In this document: piece by piece, positions 5,211-7,602 of the stretch
Numbering within the stretch: position 1 is the stretch's first letter
Layout: every line of letters starts with the position of its first letter
Source: Saprospiraceae bacterium
GTDB lineage: Bacteria; Bacteroidota; Bacteroidia; Chitinophagales; Saprospiraceae
Length of the DNA stretch: 7,602 nt
Assembly: GCA_013002475.1 (NCBI GenBank)
Contig: JABDJM010000238.1
Span: forward strand, 1 to 7,602
Direction: 5' to 3'
Made by a program: the position numbers and the translations under genes
The notes under the pieces: model-generated
Told to the model about the DNA's origin: nothing
Databases searched by the model: none
What the model saw: the letters and a program-made list of their open reading frames with translations, nothing else

Positions 5211-7526
5211 CTAAATTTTGATAAGCTTTTGAGTGTAAGTCTTATTCTCCTTATCAATTGCACTCAATGCATATATGCCGGGCATTAGATCTTGAATATC
5301 AATTTCTATGGAGCCATTATTCTGAATTTCTTCAACATCGAAAGCCTTAACTATTCTTCCATCCAAGTGGTGTATTTGTATTGTGGAAATGACTGTTCCC
5401 GCTTCAGAAAATCTCAGGCTAACAGACCGTTTAGATGGATTGGGAAAAATGGAAAAGGCAATGTTTTGTTTAGCAATATTATCCTCCCCTGCCCTTTGCT
5501 TCAATTGAACACCTCTATGAGCAGTCCCTCCTTTTTCAATTGGGTGTTGGACATATTCTCTATTCTTAATCCTCCCACTTTTATTAACGCCCAAAGCAGA
5601 TGCCCTACCCTTTTCAAAAGATTGTGAAACTCCAGGGGGAGATTGAGTCAGAAAATTAATTTTCTGATCGAAATAAGATTCTGAGCCGCATTCGTCTACA
5701 ATCCTCCAACGAAGTTCAAGGCTGTTTTGGCAAGGACTTACTACATCAAATAAGAAACTAGCATCCATTTCATTCAATCCACAATCATCTATACTAGTGG
5801 GACCATCAATCATCCCCAGTAACTCTCCGTCCACCACAAGCTCAACCCTACATGGTTCCCATGGACTTTCCGAGAACCATGCCAGTGTCCCGGTAAAGTC
5901 CGGACACTCATACTCTTTATCCGAAATAAGATCCAGATCAAGAGCACCTGGTTCCTCAACAACCTCAGGACCCTTATTACCCTTAATAAGGATCCTTTGC
6001 TGACATTCAAAAGAGGTCCCGTGAGAGTCAGTGATTATATAGGTCCTCAAACCTTCCCAATCATTATTGGAACAAAGGGTCGGGAAAAATGACAGGGCAT
6101 AATAGGAAGGAGTGTGACAGTCAGATTCAATCAGCCCGTTTGGAATTCCGGGAGGAGGCACCTCCTCTCTGCAATCAACCTCTATTACAGGAAAAATGGA
6201 GCAATCGATGTTGAAATCACAGGAACAGTTTCGCAGGCAATCACGGGAGTCCCGATGAATCGATATTGCCATTTGGTTACTGGCTGACCAGGATGCATTT
6301 GGACTTGAAGCAGTGAGGTATGGCCACATGATCTGGGAATTTTCTTCCGCCAGGCTATGCTTCGCATTCCAGGCATGGCCGATCTCGTGCGCACTCAAAT
6401 GGGCTTGTGCGGCAGCATTCGTGGAGGACCAATCCTCACAGCAGTTATATTTTCCCGGGCCGCAGACTGTCCCCAGACCTGCTGAGCGCCCGATCAACCC
6501 ACTGTTTGTACAGGACCCTCCAAAACTCTTTGCAACATCTCTTGCAACCCATAGCTGTCCAATATCATGGGATTCAAATCCTGTTGGCCCCCAGTTTATA
6601 AAACTTGGCAGCAGATCATCCATACAGATTCCTTTGAACCAGGGATCTCCTGAGAGACTAGAAGGCACAACTATTTCTGTAACCTTATATTTCACACCGA
6701 GGGCCCCATTGTCAAATAAGGCCTGCACGATATTCGTAATTGAGGCCAGCTTTATGGCCACCATTTCCGGAGTCCCATATTTTTCAACCATATCATAAGC
6801 TGCGGCTAAGGCAACCTCTGTTTCAAAGCAGGTTCCTTCGGACTTTTCACCTCCTCCAGTCCCGGAAATTTTGCTTACAGCTTCCTCCAGGTCCGTGTTC
6901 CCGCAAGAAAGATGAGGAGTTGGTTTTACACTTGACCTACTATAAAATGCATAGGAGGTTGATTTCGAATTTGCGTCAATAAAAGACAAGGGTTCAATGA
7001 AGTATTCTTCATTGCCCAATTGAAACCAGGCAAAAAAGATCTCTTCGGTTAGAGTAATCCTGGTTTTTTGATTTGGATCTCCATTGACAATCCCTTTATA
7101 GAAAATTCCGTTATTCAAATTTTCGCGGACTTTCCCATTGGGAGTCAAGACTGAGAATTGGAAATCTTCAGCAAGTATACCGGATGGGTAGATCGTAAAA
7201 TTGATCAAGCCTTTTTCTGGCAATTCCAGATTGAAGCTTAGGACTTTACCTTCTGCGGGATAACTATTTTTTTGAAAAAGAGGAAGAACAGGAAGGTCTA
7301 TGCCTTCATAATCATAAAACAGATCATCTAAAACTTTGGATGACTTGGAAGCCTTTTTGGAAAAAAAAGTTGGAATTTCTTTTTCTATTGTCCGCTCCTG
7401 AGAAAGATTTTCCAGTTGGAATTTCTGAGCCTCCAGGCTTGAAGCCATCATTAGTATTAAGAAGATCAGTATTATAGGGGTATACCTCTGGTAATACCCA
7501 CGAAAGGACATTGGGGAATTTTTCAT
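5211..7526 (-). CDS. Secreted reprolysin-like metzincin metalloprotease with T9SS type A sorting domain
   Basis: Complete 771-residue protein, ATG at 7526, stop TAG at 5213-5211; an in-frame TAA at 7541-7539 just upstream makes this ATG the first possible start. Residues 1-33 form a signal peptide (hydrophobic 16-31, likely cut LEA/Q). The propeptide (34 to about 231) ends PTPHLSCGN (202-210). The catalytic domain (about 232-431) carries HEIGHAWNAKH at 380-390 (ligands H380, H384, H390; catalytic E381) and Met-turn IMWP (399-402), marking a metzincin closest in style to M12B/reprolysin-like enzymes. Residues 435 to about 627 are a cysteine-rich region with faint HYR-like features (IEVDC, IVDECG). 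A basic linker (about 628-687) precedes a sorting domain (688-771) with FPNP (694-697), PGIY (749-752) and a KLIKI end. Predicted role: endopeptidase exported by Sec then T9SS. The core is a paralogue of the next gene (27 of 37 residues identical around the active site), but the tail is far shorter. Substrate unknown. Confidence 0.95.
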   Translation of the reverse strand: MKNSPMSFRGYYQRYTPIILIFLILMMASSLEAQKFQLENLSQERTIEKEIPTFFSKKASKSSKVLDDLFYDYEGIDLPVLPLFQKNSYPAEGKVLSFNLELPEKGLINFTIYPSGILAEDFQFSVLTPNGKVRENLNNGIFYKGIVNGDPNQKTRITLTEEIFFAWFQLGNEEYFIEPLSFIDANSKSTSYAFYSRSSVKPTPHLSCGNTDLEEAVSKISGTGGGEKSEGTCFETEVALAAAYDMVEKYGTPEMVAIKLASITNIVQALFDNGALGVKYKVTEIVVPSSLSGDPWFKGICMDDLLPSFINWGPTGFESHDIGQLWVARDVAKSFGGSCTNSGLIGRSAGLGTVCGPGKYNCCEDWSSTNAAAQAHLSAHEIGHAWNAKHSLAEENSQIMWPYLTASSPNASWSASNQMAISIHRDSRDCLRNCSCDFNIDCSIFPVIEVDCREEVPPPGIPNGLIESDCHTPSYYALSFFPTLCSNNDWEGLRTYIITDSHGTSFECQQRILIKGNKGPEVVEEPGALDLDLISDKEYECPDFTGTLAWFSESPWEPCRVELVVDGELLGMIDGPTSIDDCGLNEMDASFLFDVVSPCQNSLELRWRIVDECGSESYFDQKINFLTQSPPGVSQSFEKGRASALGVNKSGRIKNREYVQHPIEKGGTAHRGVQLKQRAGEDNIAKQNIAFSIFPNPSKRSVSLRFSEAGTVISTIQIHHLDGRIVKAFDVEEIQNNGSIEIDIQDLMPGIYALSAIDKENKTYTQKLIKI
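5214..5465 (-). other. T9SS type A sorting domain of the 771-residue protease
   Basis: Residues 688-771, beginning NIAFSIFPNPSKRSVSLRF and ending with DLMPGIYALSAID and YTQKLIKI. The FPNP opening, the LDGRIV turn and the PGIY...QKLIKI ending are all standard for this export domain. It is complete and ends at the natural stop codon. Confidence 0.9.
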
Positions 7527-7602
7527 TTTGGGTTGGTGTTAAGGCGTTAAGTCTATTAAATGCAATAGCCTGGAAGCCCGTGCTCATACAGCAAGGGGAA
7601 CT
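7527..7602. other. Upstream region of the 771-residue protease gene (window edge)
   Basis: Seventy-six bases before the ATG at 7526. On the minus strand it contains two CTTAAC copies 8 bases apart (within AGACTTAACGCCTTAACACC) and the A-rich CCCAAA directly before the start. I see no TAnnTTTG box and no Shine-Dalgarno, so the promoter may lie beyond the window. No gene is supported here. Confidence 0.4.

Noticed and set aside
3270..6798. Many plus-strand open frames, including 3270-3635, 5292-5627 and 6313-6798
   Set aside because: They lie opposite the two long minus-strand genes, whose frames show signal peptides, active sites and export domains. Their own translations show no recognisable domains.
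7536..7551. Two CTTAAC copies before the 771-residue protease as a regulator site
   Set aside because: Six-base direct repeats with close spacing arise easily by chance, and there is no promoter box nearby to relate them to.
7324..7587. An 87-codon minus-strand frame overlapping the start of the 771-residue protease
   Set aside because: It overlaps the signal peptide and propeptide coding region in another frame, and its product has no recognisable features.

Overview
The window reads as chromosomal DNA from a member of the Bacteroidota, most likely a Saprospiraceae-like marine or environmental lineage. Three things point there. Both proteins end in, or run into, a type A C-terminal sorting domain of the type IX secretion system (T9SS). 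One carries a long array of cysteine-rich HYR (hyalin)-like repeats and a C-terminal module that I recall from Bacteroidota surface proteins. The start codons are preceded by A-rich sequence rather than a clear Shine-Dalgarno. The lineage is an inference from protein style; no rRNA or taxonomic marker is present.

All coding capacity is on the minus strand, so the order of transcription is from high to low coordinates. First comes a complete 771-residue secreted metzincin-type zinc metalloprotease (5211-7526). It is followed by a strong intrinsic terminator (about 5156-5189) and an AT-rich intergenic region of about 390 bases. Next comes a second, much larger paralogous metalloprotease, starting at 4768 and still open at base 1 (at least 1,589 residues). 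Its stop codon lies outside the window, probably only some 20 codons away, because the sorting domain has already begun. This large gene fills the first 4.8 kb as one uninterrupted reading frame, although only fragments on other frames look like short complete ORFs.

The two proteins share a signal peptide, a propeptide ending in PTPHL(S/T)CGN, and a reprolysin-like catalytic domain with HExxHxxNxxH and an IMWP Met-turn. Behind the protease they differ. The upstream protein has a short divergent cysteine-rich region and a basic linker. The downstream protein has a PPC-like beta-sandwich, seven HYR-like repeats (one split by an inserted jellyroll-like module), a further conserved C-terminal module and the sorting domain. 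The pair looks like a tandem duplication of one protease core with different adhesive or substrate-targeting tails. Both are predicted to be exported by Sec, moved across the outer membrane by T9SS and anchored or released at the surface to cut extracellular proteins. The terminator suggests that they are transcribed separately.

The most distinctive observation is the nested module. Removing 169 residues from the second HYR repeat restores an 82-residue repeat, the same length as its neighbours (81, 81, 82, 82). I see no RNA genes, CRISPR arrays, insertion sequences or phage genes.
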